64,000 nucleotides of DNA from Verticillium longisporum (lineage: Eukaryota; Ascomycota; Sordariomycetes; Glomerellales; Plectosphaerellaceae): assembly GCA_019188255.1 (NCBI GenBank), contig JAETXT010000005.1, forward strand, positions 3,782,001 to 3,846,000. The letters are read 5' to 3'. A model generated the notes under the pieces. That model did not search any database. It saw only the letters and a program-made list of their open reading frames with translations, and was not told the origin of the DNA. Positions 21,578 through 32,809 of the stretch are shown in pieces. The stretch's first letter is position 1. Each line of letters opens with the position of its first letter. The position numbers were made by a program, and so were the translations under genes.

Positions 21578-22852
21578 ATGGCACCTCGGTCTATGCTTCT
21601 GGCAGTGGCCGCCGCCGCGATCCCTCAGCTGACTGCTGCCGTCACTGTGGACTTGCCAATCACTTACTACAACACCTATGTGAGTCCCTCCCTTCAAGCT
21701 TGCCGACGTCCCCAAACAAGGCCAATGCGAGGAGTTCGGTGTTGGGAACAGTTTGTTAATCGAGATCTCAGTCCAGCGTCGACGTCGAGATCGGAAAGCC
21801 CTCCAAGACGTATCGCCTTCACCCCGACACTGGCAGCTCCACCACCTGGGTCGTCGACAAGGGCTGCGCAGAATGGTGCCACAACAACACACCGTAGGTG
21901 GTGCTCGTTCCGAAGGTGGATGCACGAGACACTAACAACGGCCAGGTATCAACGTGTTGGATACAATGTGACGGCGTCCTGCACAGGCTACCCCCTAAAC
22001 AGGACCGCCGACATCAGTTACTTGGGCGGCTACGTTGCCGGTGATGTCGTGAATGACAAGCTTATTGTCAACAACCACACCTGGCGCCAGCCCTTCCTCA
22101 GCATCTACTATTCCGACTGGAACAACATGCCTACCGACGGCTTCATGGGCCTTGCTTTCGACAGCATTAATGTGGGAGACGCCAACAACGTGCTGACCAT
22201 GCTGATGCCCGACCTCGATGAGCCACGATTTGGCATTTACCTTGGCGAGAGCGACGCCGCCGATAAGCCTGGCCTGCTGACGATCGGCTCCTCCAAGGAG
22301 TCTGAGTACTCGGCCACGGAGCTCACGAAGGTTCCCATCGTCAAGGGCCCGGATGGACGCTACGACGTCTGGCGGTCCACGATCAAGGGCGTCTCGTCCA
22401 AGGGCTTCGACTCGGTCAATGGTGGCGTCAGCACGACGGACTTTGGCCTCACCAACGTCGTCTTCGACACGGGCGCTGGTAAGTCCTCGCTGCCCACCGA
22501 CAAGGTCCTTGCCGTGTATGAGACCATGGGCCTCAACTACACGGATCTCCTCGACGGCAAGCGTGTGCTCAAGTGCTCCGAGTTCAACTCGTCGTGGTCC
22601 ATCTCATTCGAGCTCAGCCCACCCGGCGTCTCGGAGCCCATTGTGCTAACGGCCTCGGGCGAGGACCTCCGCAAGCCCGGCTTCCCGGCGGCGCCCGACG
22701 CATGCTGGCCGCCTTTCGAGGACAGCGGCGCCGAGGGCTTCACGCTCATCGGCACGCCGTTCCTGAGGAACTTTTACACAGTTTGGGACTTCGGCGCCAA
22801 GGACGAGGCGGACTTTGAGCCGACTCTGGGATTCGCCCACCTACGTCAGTGA
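21578..22852 (+). CDS. secreted aspartic protease, family A1 (pepsin-like)
   Basis: Three exons: 21578-21679, 21772-21893 and 21946-22852, with introns of 92 and 52 nt, giving 376 aa. The first 21 residues (MAPRSMLLAVAAAAIPQLTA) form a hydrophobic signal peptide. The first catalytic motif, HPDTGSSTTWV, appears only after intron 1 is removed, and the second is VVFDTGAGKSSLP. Unspliced, the first catalytic Asp is lost, which confirms the intron placement. There is no obvious long propeptide, no Ser/Thr-rich tail and no GPI signal, so a freely secreted or vacuolar-lumen enzyme is likely. Several N-x-S/T sites are present (NTTP-like, NVT, NRT, NHT, NYT, NSS). The flap region DISYLGGYVAGDVV departs from the usual YGDGS. 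A role in nutrient or host protein digestion is inference. Confidence 0.88.
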   Translation: MAPRSMLLAVAAAAIPQLTAAVTVDLPITYYNTYVSPSLQACRRPQTRPMRGVRCWEQFVNRDLSPASTSRSESPPRRIAFTPTLAAPPPGSSTRAAQNGATTTHRRWCSFRRWMHETLTTARYQRVGYNVTASCTGYPLNRTADISYLGGYVAGDVVNDKLIVNNHTWRQPFLSIYYSDWNNMPTDGFMGLAFDSINVGDANNVLTMLMPDLDEPRFGIYLGESDAADKPGLLTIGSSKESEYSATELTKVPIVKGPDGRYDVWRSTIKGVSSKGFDSVNGGVSTTDFGLTNVVFDTGAGKSSLPTDKVLAVYETMGLNYTDLLDGKRVLKCSEFNSSWSISFELSPPGVSEPIVLTASGEDLRKPGFPAAPDACWPPFEDSGAEGFTLIGTPFLRNFYTVWDFGAKDEADFEPTLGFAHLRQ

Positions 22853-23373
22853 AAGTTGAATAGTGGTTTAACAGACAAGCGGCCCGTCTCCTCGACATGA
22901 TGAATAGTAATTGAAGCGTTCATTTTCTTCCTTTCTCAAATGCAATCCAAGAACCACGCCGCTGCAGGTGTGTGCCGCGTGCGCCGACTGGAAGACTCTT
23001 TGACTTCAGCACTTGTTGCGACTACGCATCAGTTAGCACGGCGCTGCGGGCGCTGGCGTGCGTGGCGGTCGAGCTTATCTATTATCAATGTCAATCATGC
23101 AGCGTGGGCGGGGTGTTTGCGGCAGCCCCGCACCCTCGGAGAAGCACCATTCCTCGACAGACTGCTGAGAGCGGCCTGGCCAGTCAGGTGGCGGGTAATA
23201 AGCAGGCTTCAAGCCCGTCTGACTATCAGGCCATTGAGGGGGGTTTAGCATGTTTGGCATATCGTTCTTTTCTTCTTCTTCTTTGTGACTGTGAATTGAA
23301 AGTTTAAGAGAGTTCAGTCAAGTTCAAGGTCACAAACACATCAGCAAACAGAAGCGGTGCAGAGCTCATCACC
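22853..23373. other. intergenic: protease 3' flank and SDR promoter
   Basis: 521 bp. It holds a T/C-rich tract near 23262-23285 upstream of the SDR start. No gene seen. Confidence 0.6.
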
Positions 23374-24642
23374 ATGGATACTACGAGTGACTTTAGCCCG
23401 TACCGCGCGGACGGCAAGCTTGTGAGTGACGTCGTGAATGCCACCGAGTCCGGCGGGGGCAACTCACTGACAGAAGGATCCAGTACGGCTTTGTCTGCGT
23501 CGTGACGGGTGCTTCACAGCCGGTGGGACAGGCCATCATCGAGGAGTTGGCAAGTACGTGTGCTTCACCTGAGATCCTATCCTCACAGTGCTGACCTGAC
23601 GACTGACCATGCTTCACAGCTCACGGCGCCGCCTCGATTTACGGTATGCAATTACGCCTGGGCCTGATGGCGTTGCTCCTCCCTCGGCAACAAAGAGGCA
23701 GCGATTGTGTATGTGTGTGACTGACGAAGAGATACGGCAGCCTGTGATCATTCGGCCAGCAACGAGAGCTACGCACCCTTGCTCAGCAAGCTGGCGCAGC
23801 ACGCGCCCAACACCAAGATCATCCCGTACCCGTTCCACATTGCCAAGGAAGAGGACACGCTGACGCTCATCGACGAGATCCTCGCGGCGTTCGGCCGGCT
23901 CGACGTGTGGGTGTCGTCCTCGGGCCTGCTGGGCCCGGCCGCCATCTCCGAGACGACGCCGCAGGACCTGCGGCGGTGCTTCGAGGCACACTCCATGGCG
24001 CCCTTTTACGCACTCAAGTACGCGCCGCCGGCCATGGGCAAGCTGACGGAGAAGCAGGCGTACCCGAACGCGGCACCCAAGACGCATTCGTACGGCAGCG
24101 TCATCGTCGTGGGCAGCGTCGCGGGGACGTATGGCGGGTGCTGGGGCCCGGCCTACACCATGGCGTCGCACGCGGCGCTGGGCGTCGTGAGGGCCGGCGT
24201 CGCTGTGCTCAAGGGCACGGGCATCAGGGTGAACTGCATTTCGCCGGGTCAGATTGATGTCGGGGTCGACCTGCACGGGGTGAGTCTTGCGTTGTTCCTT
24301 TTTCTGTCTTGTTGGTGACCCAAGGGAGGGAGCGTTCTGCTGACGGTTCACACACACACGTAAAGACCGACGTCAAGGGGATGAATGCGCAGTTCCCTCC
24401 GGCGAGCTTGCAGACCAAGGAAGCGTCGGAGGCGACCGTCGGCTTGGAGCGGGCGGGGAACCCCGAGGAGGTCGCGAGAGTCGCGGGCTTCCTGGCCTCG
24501 GGCTTCTCGTCGTACGTCAATGGTGCCAACCTCATCGTTGACGGCGGTGCATCGTGAGTGGTGTCTGTGACTGCCATGGAGAATTTGATGAGAACTGACT
24601 TTTCCGTGCAGTGTCATGAACCCTCTGACGATTCCCATTTGA
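23374..24642 (+). CDS. atypical short-chain dehydrogenase/reductase (SDR) lacking canonical active-site residues
   Basis: Six exons: 23374-23421, 23484-23553, 23620-23643, 23741-24279, 24366-24553 and 24612-24642, giving 299 aa with no indel. The fold is a classical SDR: a Rossmann start (VVTGASQPVGQAI), DVWVSSSGLLGP in the NNAG position, a catalytic-type Ser in VGSVAG, the Tyr in GPAYTMASHAAL, and C-terminal RVNCISPG and VNGANLIVDGG. Three canonical sites are changed: the middle Gly of TGxxxGxG is Pro, NNAG reads SSSG, and the YxxxK lysine is Ser. This suggests an enzyme with altered chemistry, or one without activity. The downstream cytidine deaminase is unrelated. A TG-rich intron (23644-23740) and an ACAC-rich intron (24280-24365) are notable. 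Confidence 0.85.
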
Positions 24643-25168
24643 GGCCTTGGGTAGGTGTTGGAGGATGACAGCCTTCGCATCTTTGGCAAAGACGGATGGT
24701 AGGAGTTGGCATCGGGCTAGGCTACATGTATCCTGTCGTTTCTGCAGGTGCCTTTTCGTATGGTCGGTCGCGAAGCACGATGACAGCTAGCCATAAAAAA
24801 GAAATATTCTTCCTGATGACAACGATGCCGGATGCGCGAATCCATGATGATATTTGAAGAAATTGGGTTGATGGGGGGGGTTTGATGGGGCTGGAAGACT
24901 TGGCGCAAACAGCGAGGTACAGAAGGGGAAGGCAGCGACGTTTCGGTGGAGTCCGGGCCATTCCTATCAGCTGTGCCCTCTAACTCCAAGGCTCTATCTA
25001 AGCCCTCCGGGCCCTTGCGCCCGTCCGTCCCAGCGCCCGTACGCCCAGTGTGTTTTGTCACAAGACTTGATATCTCAAACCTCCCGTCCTCCTCTCCCTC
25101 TCCTCCCTCTTCCACTCCCACTTTATACCCGCATCTTCAGCCAAGGAAAGGAGAAGAAAAGAAGAAAA
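24643..25168. other. intergenic: SDR 3' flank and cytidine deaminase promoter
   Basis: 526 bp with no supported gene. A strongly CT-rich leader (25078-25130) precedes the deaminase ATG, a common feature of highly used fungal promoters. Confidence 0.6.
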
Positions 25169-25840
25169 ATGCCCAGCTACAACACGTACTCTATTCAAGA
25201 CGAGTCCCACCTCGCCGAGGTCGCCTCAAAGTACGGCCTCACCAGGGACCAGGTCCAGACGCTGCACGATAGGTCCGTCGCTGCTAAGAGCACGGCGTAC
25301 TGCCCCTACAGCAAGTTCCGCGTCGGCGCCACCATCCTCTCCAACGCCGGCCAGTTCACAGACGGCGCCAACATTGAGAATGCTTCCTACGGCGTCGGCA
25401 CCTGCGCCGAGAGGGTCGCCTTTGCCAAGGCCGTTCAGGAGGGCATCCGCGGCTTCAGCGCCGTCGGCGTCGCTGCTGACATTGAGCCCACCGTCAGCCC
25501 CTGTGGTGCGTGCCGACAGTTGTGAGTCGCTCCTCTGTATTGGCTTGCGTTGCTCGATTTGCGTGGCACTGTTCATGGTTGTGGTCCCATTGAACTGACA
25601 AGGGCAGCATCCGTGAATTCTGCACAGTTGAGACGCCAATCTTCATGTTCAACATCAAGGGCGACTATGTTGTCTTGACACTGGACGAGGTGAGTGGCCC
25701 CCCCGTGACCTACGGTGCTGTTGTTAGGTGTGCATCAAGCATTGGGCTGACGAAACACCAAGTTATTGCCTATATCATTCGGACCTGATGTGCTCCCCCC
25801 TCCGGAAGTCTTGGAGGCGAATTTGGCACAGCTTAAGTGA
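25169..25840 (+). CDS. CDD1: cytidine deaminase
   Basis: Three exons: 25169-25521, 25608-25689 and 25763-25840, giving 170 aa, near the usual length of homotetrameric cytidine deaminases. The substrate loop CPYSKFRVGA, the catalytic CAER (Glu proton shuttle, zinc Cys) and PCGACRQ (two more zinc Cys) are all present. The enzyme converts cytidine and deoxycytidine to uridine and deoxyuridine in pyrimidine salvage. The ATG at 25169 follows an A-rich leader (gaagaaaa) and gives the normal N-terminus; an in-frame upstream codon would add a Pro/Leu-rich extension encoded by the CT-rich leader and is rejected. The C-terminal exon encodes FGPDVLPPPEVLEANLAQLK. Confidence 0.95.
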
Positions 25841-26753
25841 GCATCATATTTCACTGGATGTAGTGTTCATATAGTGAGCGCAGGCTCATTTGAGCCGTCA
25901 ATAAACAAAAGGAATCAGAATATCACTTTAAGTAGCCAAACCTGTAACCACCTGTGGTGTCAGACGAACAGAATAGCGGTAGGATCTATATCTTGCGACA
26001 CTCTCGGCACGTGTTGGGACACGACGGTTGGCGAATTAGGTATTACCTACAGGTGCCTTATTGCTTGGACACATGCCTGGTCAGGGCTTGTTCGGTGGAG
26101 GGTGCCTCGACGCCGCGGGGTAATGGCGGGGTACATTAGGGCGCTATACATCGAACAATATTTCCATCTGCCCCTCACTGCGTCCAACCCTCTATTTGGG
26201 CCACAACCTACCTGCCTACTACGTACGCTTCGCATGCCCATACAGGCTGCCATCCAACTATACACGCAAGTCACGCCGTGCCTGGTGCACGACACAACAT
26301 CATCATCATCACTATCGTGCAGCATTGGTAATTAGGAAACTGATTCATGATTTGCCCCCCCTAACTACAGACCGAGAGACCGAAAGAGAAATCGAGACGT
26401 GAACCTGCCCCATTATTCTCCGATGGCTCCCGTCCGCACCTTCAGAAGCATTAAGGTGCCGGAGAGACCCATGAGCCTTCTTCGCCCGCAATGAAGCCAC
26501 TTTTTGTGATCGCCACTGATGAGCCAGGGCGCAGCTGGCCGCGCGGCAACCGGCCAGCCGCGCCCCAGGCGACGTCTCTAAGCAGCGTCGACCGATCTAT
26601 CGACAAACAACAACGACTGGACAGGACCTTCTTCGACGGTCCTGGGAAGCACGCCACCCAAATGCAAGGTCCGTCCGTGATAGGGTGGATCTCCGAGTGT
26701 GCCCTCGTCCCAAGACCCAAAACGCGCGGTGTGTGTGTGTGTGTGTGTGACGC
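25841..26753. other. intergenic, tail-to-tail CDD1/eIF4A
   Basis: About 0.9 kb with no supported gene. It ends in a GT dinucleotide repeat at 26729-26749 directly beside the eIF4A stop codon. A short CATCAT run lies near 26297-26310. Confidence 0.6.
26729..26749. repeat. GT dinucleotide microsatellite in eIF4A 3'UTR
   Basis: About ten GT units end four bases short of the eIF4A stop codon (26754-26756). On the transcribed strand it is an AC repeat that begins the 3'UTR. Confidence 0.9.
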
Positions 26754-28310
26754 TTAGATGAGGTCGGCGACGTTCATGGGCATCTCCTCAATCTGGGTGC
26801 TGTAGAACTGCTCAATCTCACGCATCATGCGAACATCCTCGGCGGTAACAAAGTTGATCGCAACGCCCTTACGGCCGAAACGACCACCACGACCGATACG
26901 GTGGATGTAGTTCTCGCGGTTGGCGGGAAGGTCGTAGTTGATGACCAGCGAGACCTGCTGGACGTCGATGCCACGGGCCAGAAGATCGGTGGCGATCAGG
27001 ACACGGGAAGAACCGGAACGGAACTCCTTCATAATCAGGTCACGCTGACCCTGGTCCATGTCACCGTGCATGGCGGAGACGGTGAAGTCACGGGCAGTGA
27101 GCTTGTCGGTGAGCCAGTCGACCTTGCGGCGGGTGTTGCAGAAGATGACGGCCTGGGTGATGGTGACAGTCTCGTACAGATCGGAGAGGGTGTCGAGCTT
27201 CCACTCCTCCTTCTCGACGGCAATGTAGAACTGCTTGATACCCTCAAGGGTAAGCTCGTCCTTCTTGACGAGGATACGGATGGGGTCGCGCATGAACTTG
27301 GTGGTGACCTCGAGGACGTCCTGGGGCATGGTGGCGGAGAGAAGGACGACCTGGGTGCTCTGGGGAAGGAGCTGGAAGATGTCGTAGATTTGCTCGGTGA
27401 AACCGCGCTGGCAAGACGTGTTAGACGACACGATGGGAATTCAGAGAGTGAGAAGGGTGGGACATACCGAAAGCATCTCGTCGGCCTCGTCGAGAACGAA
27501 CATCTTCATGCTGTCGGTCTTGAGGAAACGACGCTGGATCATGTCGTGGACACGGCCGGGGGTACCGACGACGACCTGAGGGCCGTCCTGGAGGGCCTTC
27601 ATGTCGTCGCGGACAGAGGTGCCGCCGATGCAGGCGTGGCACTCAATGTTCATGAAGTCACCGATGGCGATGACGACCTTCTGGATCTGCTGGGCCAGCT
27701 CACGGGTGGGAGCAAGGATAAGGGCCTGGCACTGCTTGACGGCGGGGTCGATCTTTTGCAGGACAGAGATGGAGAAGGTGGCGGTCTTGCCAGTACCGGA
27801 CTGGGCCTGGGCAATGACATCGTTACCTGCGCATTGTGTGAGCGGGAGGTGAAGGGGGAGGAGGATTAGAGTCGGTGGCTTTACGTACCCTTGACGACGG
27901 GCATGATGGCACGGGCCTGGATGGCGGAGGGACGCTCGAAACCCTGGACACCGCCTATCAGTATGCGACATATTGTGGGAGGATGGAATTTCGCCGACGA
28001 GGCGACGAGGTGAAGAAAAACTTACGTAGGCGTAGACACCACGGAGAAGCTCAGACTTCAGCTCCATGTCGTCGAACGACTCGCAAACCTCGGTCCAGTT
28101 GGACTCGATGGTCGCTGTAGTAAGGCTGGTCAGCAACGGGTCGCTGAGGGGTAGCAACAGGTGGGCGGGCGGTGCGTCGGCTTGCGTCGCGGTGCCATGC
28201 GGCGAGCGCGATGCGATGCGACACAGTCCAGCGTAGTTGCAAGGGCGGAAAAGAGGTTGTCGCGATCACTCACCCTCGTTGATCTCCTCCAGTCCCTGAG
28301 AGTCAGCCAT
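26754..28310 (-). CDS. TIF1: eukaryotic initiation factor 4A, DEAD-box RNA helicase
   Basis: Five exons: 28310-28274, 28114-28026, 27943-27889, 27826-27468 and 27407-26754, giving 397 aa, the standard eIF4A length, with no indel. The full motif set is visible: Q-motif GFERPSAIQ, motif I AQSGTGKT, Ia PTRELA, Ib TPGR, II DEAD, III SAT, V ARGID and [10 protein letters not shown]. The C-terminus is [19 protein letters not shown]...NVADLI. eIF4A unwinds 5'UTR structure within eIF4F for cap-dependent initiation. The first intron is the longest (159 nt) and splits codon 13. It is head-to-head with the F-box/JmjC gene across 726 bp. Confidence 0.97.
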
Positions 28311-29036
28311 GATTGCGGTTTGGTGTTGCGATTGTTGGTCGGCGGGCAAATGCGGCTTGTCGTAATCACACGGGTGACTCGTAGAGTATACCGTGGAAAA
28401 TCGTCAAAGAGAGTCTAGATATTTAATCTGAGACTCGTCTAGGTGCTCTTGATAAAAATCAAAGAGCAGGGGGAATGTCAAGTTGTTGGTGTTGAGGTGG
28501 ATAAGTGATCTGGGTGGTCGTGGTGTGGCGGCACGGGAGAAAGAGAAGAGTCGTTAATTTTTTTCTTGCGAGTCACGTGGTTGGCCAGCGATAGGAGAAA
28601 GAGGAGGGGCAGGGGCGATCCCACGGTTTTAAGCGATGTTGAGCCGTGCCACGCCTGTCTTCCGACGCAGCACTGACCTCACAGCCTGCCCCTGCCCCCA
28701 CCTCACTTGACCTTCATCAGCCCATTCAACACAGCGGCACATCCTAGTCCAGCCAGATGCCTGTCAGTGGAGGGTAGTCCCAAAGATGGATTTTTCCCTA
28801 CTATTTTGGCCTCAGTCAACATTCTCTTGAGACTTCGAACACTTGATCGTGAGGCGAAACTCTGACCTGCGAGTCATCCTGGGGTTACATGGTGGTCAAG
28901 CCCTGATCGTTTCTTTTTTTTTTCCCTCCTCCTTTGTACAGTGTCTTAGCTTTCTGCTGAGTCCCCCACGTCTACCTCCAGACCAGGGCCCCAACCTGGC
29001 TGCCCCTCCACCACACGCACTGATCGCTGTATACAC
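28311..29036. promoter_or_regulatory. bidirectional promoter region eIF4A / F-box-JmjC gene
   Basis: 726 bp between divergent start codons. Poly-T and CT-rich tracts (28557-28566, 28913-28930) lie near both starts. No gene within it. Shared regulation is inferred from the arrangement only. Confidence 0.4.
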
Positions 29037-30723
29037 ATGACGGCCAACGACATCTCTCGGCCGAACGGCCTTGCGGCTAATAATGGCACGTCTCACGTCA
29101 CTGAGGCCAAACGTGAGCCTGCGCACACCGAAGATGCTATGACACCGACGACGCATGAGTCAATCTCAAGCCTTCCCACCCACCCTTTAGGGGTGAAGCC
29201 TCTCGGCAATCAATTTCTCCATGAAGGTCCAAAGGCACGCCCTTCTGCCGGTGCTTTTCGGTCATTTTCCGACGAGACACTCATGTTGTTTCTGGAGTAT
29301 CTTGACCAGCATTCACTGAGGCGGTTAGGCTATACTTGCCGATTCCTTTACGCCTTTTGTTCGTCTGCTGAGTTGTGGAAACCCCTTTTCCTTGCGTGAG
29401 TCTTCTTCCTCCTCCAACACAAGGCTGCTGGTGCCTGGGATGAGGCCAAACATAGCAATCAGTCATCATGTATGACTGAGTCACAGTCGCGATGTTGTGT
29501 GGCTGGGGACCGACAGGGTTGCAAAGGCTAAACTAACTGTTTCCAGGCACCATACGACAGGTCGGTTTGGCGGGAAGTGGCAGGGCTCTTGGAGGGCAAC
29601 ACTGCTCGGGCTGGCAGTTGACCAGGAATCCAAGATTGACTGCAGCAATGTTTTCTCGGATGTCCTTCACAGGCCATTTGTCTGCAGCCATCTGGACTTG
29701 TCCAGGTTTGCCACCAAGATCCCCCGTGGCAACCAAATCACCAAGCTGGGCAATTTGTCATATGATGAGTTCGCAGCCTCATGGACTGAAAGGCCCTTTG
29801 TGTTGACGAAATGCATTCAGGATTGGCCAGCCTTCCAAACCTGGACCATTGACGCGATTTTGAAGCAATACGGTGACGTAGAGTTTCGTGCCGAGGCTGT
29901 AGACTGGCCCTTCTCGACATATCACGACTACATGAGAAACACAACTGACGAAAGCCCTCTCTATCTTTTCGACAAGAAGTTCGCTGAGAAGATGCACATC
30001 AAAGTGAGCCGCGAAGAGGGCGCAGCATATTGGAAGCCAGAGTGCTTCGGTCCTGATCTTTTTGAGCTTCTTGGAGACGAGCGGCCAGCGCACCGATGGC
30101 TGATCATTGGCCCCGAGCGCAGTGGCTCAACCTTCCACAAAGACCCCAACGCAACGAGCGCCTGGAACGCAGTTCTGCAGGGTTCCAAATACTGGATCAT
30201 GTTCCCGCCCTCCGTGTCGGTGCCCGGCGTGTTCGTTTCCAGGGACGCAAGCGAGGTGACGAGCCCCATCAGCATAGCCGAGTGGCTGGAGACGTTCCAT
30301 TCCGAGGCACGGCAGCTGCCTGAGTGCATCGAGGGCGTCTGCCATGCAGGGGAAATCCTGCACGTCCCCAGCGGATGGTGGCATCTCGTGGTCAACCTGG
30401 AGAGCGGTATTGCGCTGACTCAGAACTTTGTACCCAAGTCGCCTTCGCTCCACCACCTCTCCGAAGCGTTGTCGTTTCTCCGAGACAAGGCGGACCAGGT
30501 GACTGGTTTCGAGCGTGATGTGACGGACCCCTACGGGCTGTTTGTGGAGCGGCTGCAGGCAACATACCCCGAGGCACTCGAGGAGGCGTTGCGCATCTTG
30601 GATAGCAAGGCGGTGCATAAAAAACGGAAATGGGAGGAGGCAGTCGGCGCGGGGCCGGCGGAAGCTGAGGGTGGAGGGTTCAGCTTCGGGTTCGGCGGCG
30701 ATGATGATGACGAGATACCCTGA
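29037..30723 (+). CDS. F-box plus JmjC (JMJD6-like) oxygenase
   Basis: Two exons, 29037-29395 and 29547-30723, with a 151-nt intron, giving 511 aa with no indel. An F-box-like helix bundle covers about residues 76-120 (FSDETLMLFLEYLDQHSLRRL, quoted by position 29268-29330). A JmjC domain follows, with iron ligands His and Asp in STFHKDPNATSAWN (about residues 315-317), the distal His in GWWHLVVNLESG (about 398) and the core ITQNFV-like sequence LTQNFV. The pattern is closest to JMJD6-type 2-oxoglutarate oxygenases, which hydroxylate lysines of splicing and chromatin proteins. The F-box suggests coupling to Skp1 and an SCF complex. The C-terminus is basic then acidic (KKRKWEE, DDDDEIP). Substrate and partners are unknown. 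Confidence 0.88.
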
Positions 30724-32809
30724 AGGGATGCATTTTCGGCGGCTGCTTTTGGTCGTTCATGGCACATATGGACATGCGTTTGTCGTATGAGGCTTTGGTC
30801 ACTAGCCAACGGCCATCAAGACACATTGCGGGCATTCTCTGAACGACCAGGCGATTTGGTTTCGGCAAAGGTTAGACAAAAAGACCAGATAGACTGAGTT
30901 TCGGGACACGGATGACCTGGCATGAAGCATTAGGAAGCTTCTCTCATCAACATCACGAGGCTTTCGGCATTCGCAACTCTCATATGTTCTATGCTGATGT
31001 TGGCGCATAGAGGCATGGTCATAAATGTCCGAGACCGTGCCTGTGGTTTGCTGGATGTGATCATACCACAGGCATGTAGTCAGACATCTGAATCCGTACG
31101 ATGCTTTTCACTAACATCTCTGATGAGTGCCTACCTCTGGGCAACGTCACCTGTCATTCAGCGAGGTCGGCGTGTCATAACTTCACCTCACATCAACACA
31201 CCGCTCCGGAAGACTTCTCAGATGTGAACCTAGCCGAGTCGAGCACCATCAGCCTTATATTACACAAATACCTTGCAACTTAATACTGGCCCAAGACTCT
31301 CACCATGGGCTTGGATGCATGATGGTCTAGGTAGCAAGACAGATATACAGGTGTGCCTGTCTGTGCAAGGCCTGTCTTCTTGAATGTATGATCCTGTGTG
31401 AGCATTGTTATGACCACGAGGGAAACCCAAAGCTCTGAACCTTGCAGTCTCTGCCCACGATTGACAGATATCTCTGTACTACAAAAGAAGACGAGGACAT
31501 TATGGAGAGGCAACGTCAACAAGATGCGGGAGGAGATGCCAGCAAGTCATTCGCCGAAGTTGTTATTCGGAGACACAGGCAGGCGCCAGCCATCGAACGC
31601 GCCCTCCATCTAGAACGCAGCCAGCTTACCTTTAGGTATCTTAGGTACCTGTAGGTAGGTAGGTAGGTACCCAGGGAACCTTGGCGGCCTGTCCCCTGCC
31701 TCAGCTCTCCTGCGACATGGCCTCGCGGCGACCCTTGCCTCGCCGCTTCAATGCACAAGCCCCCAGCCAACCAGGCCATGCGCCCACCACCCACGACGAA
31801 GCCGTCACGTCACGGTGTCCAGTCCAGTAGCACCTCAGTTGGTGAAGGGAAGAAGCCGACAAGACAATGGAACAGACGGAGCGGACGGGCTTCCGCCTAC
31901 CTGGCCGGCCACCTCATGTGACAGGTCGCGTCCAATCTGTGCTTCTCACTCGCCGACCCATCTCACACTTCACGCTCTTGCATCAAATCTCCATCAGTTC
32001 TCTTCAATCTCCGACCGACTGAAGGCAAACCCTGACATCCACTGCATCTGTATGCTGCCCGCCCATGCCTCCTAAGACCCGAGCCTCGACAAATAGTTCC
32101 CCCCCAAAACTATCAACCGGCTGAGGTCCCCACTCAGGTGGTCCAGTCCCCTCTTTTCATCCAAGGTGAGAGCTTCCCACTAGCCTCCCCTCCCTTCCCG
32201 CTGTCGCCCCAGGCCCAACCGTCTGTCCATGCTGCTGCTGCTGCTGCTGCTACGTACACCCACCATCTATCTACTCACCACTCCATCCACTCACCTTTCC
32301 ATTTACACTTGCTACCCTCTCCTGTCTCTGTCTCGACCCCCCAAGACAAACATCACGCACCGCGAACACGACGCGCCCCTCCGGCAATGTACGGCTCATA
32401 GGTTCCCACACGCTGCAGGAGCTGACGTAGGATGTCTTGTCCATGCTGCTGCTCTTGCTAACACTGCTTCTCGAACCATAGCCTTTCCTTGTTCCTTTTC
32501 CCAAGCACCACCTGCAACCCTCTACAGGCTGCATATCGACCCCCCCTTACCTACAGTACTACCTACCCACCTGAACCCGAGAGAGATACGCAACGTCCTG
32601 TCCCCACTTCGAATCGGAGCTACTGCTGGATCAACAACAGCACGCCTACTCGCTCTTCCCCCTTCCCTGTCTGTCATTCTCATATCGCCATTCCGTCGGC
32701 CTCGAAATCCCCTTGCTCCGACACTCTTCTTTCCTACCTCTCCGAGCGGTGGCTGCGATCCTCTGCACAGCCCCCTCCCCGACGCGTTCCCTCCCCCCTC
32801 CCGCCCACC
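30724..32809. other. intergenic: about 2.1 kb upstream of CCCH/Smr gene
   Basis: No supported gene. It contains TAGG repeats at 31633-31672 and a long pyrimidine-rich leader from about 32140 with a CTG-triplet run near 32230-32250. The long open frames near 32229-32867 arise from this low-complexity leader and are not called. Confidence 0.5.
31633..31672. repeat. TAGG repeat with flanking AGGTACCT palindromes
   Basis: A 40-bp tract of TAGG/AGGTA units including the palindrome AGGTACCT and four clean GTAG-phase repeats, in intergenic DNA. Confidence 0.85.

Noticed and set aside
21578..25840. Protease-SDR-deaminase as a biosynthetic cluster
   Set aside because: No backbone synthase, transporter or cluster regulator is present, and the deaminase is a salvage enzyme.
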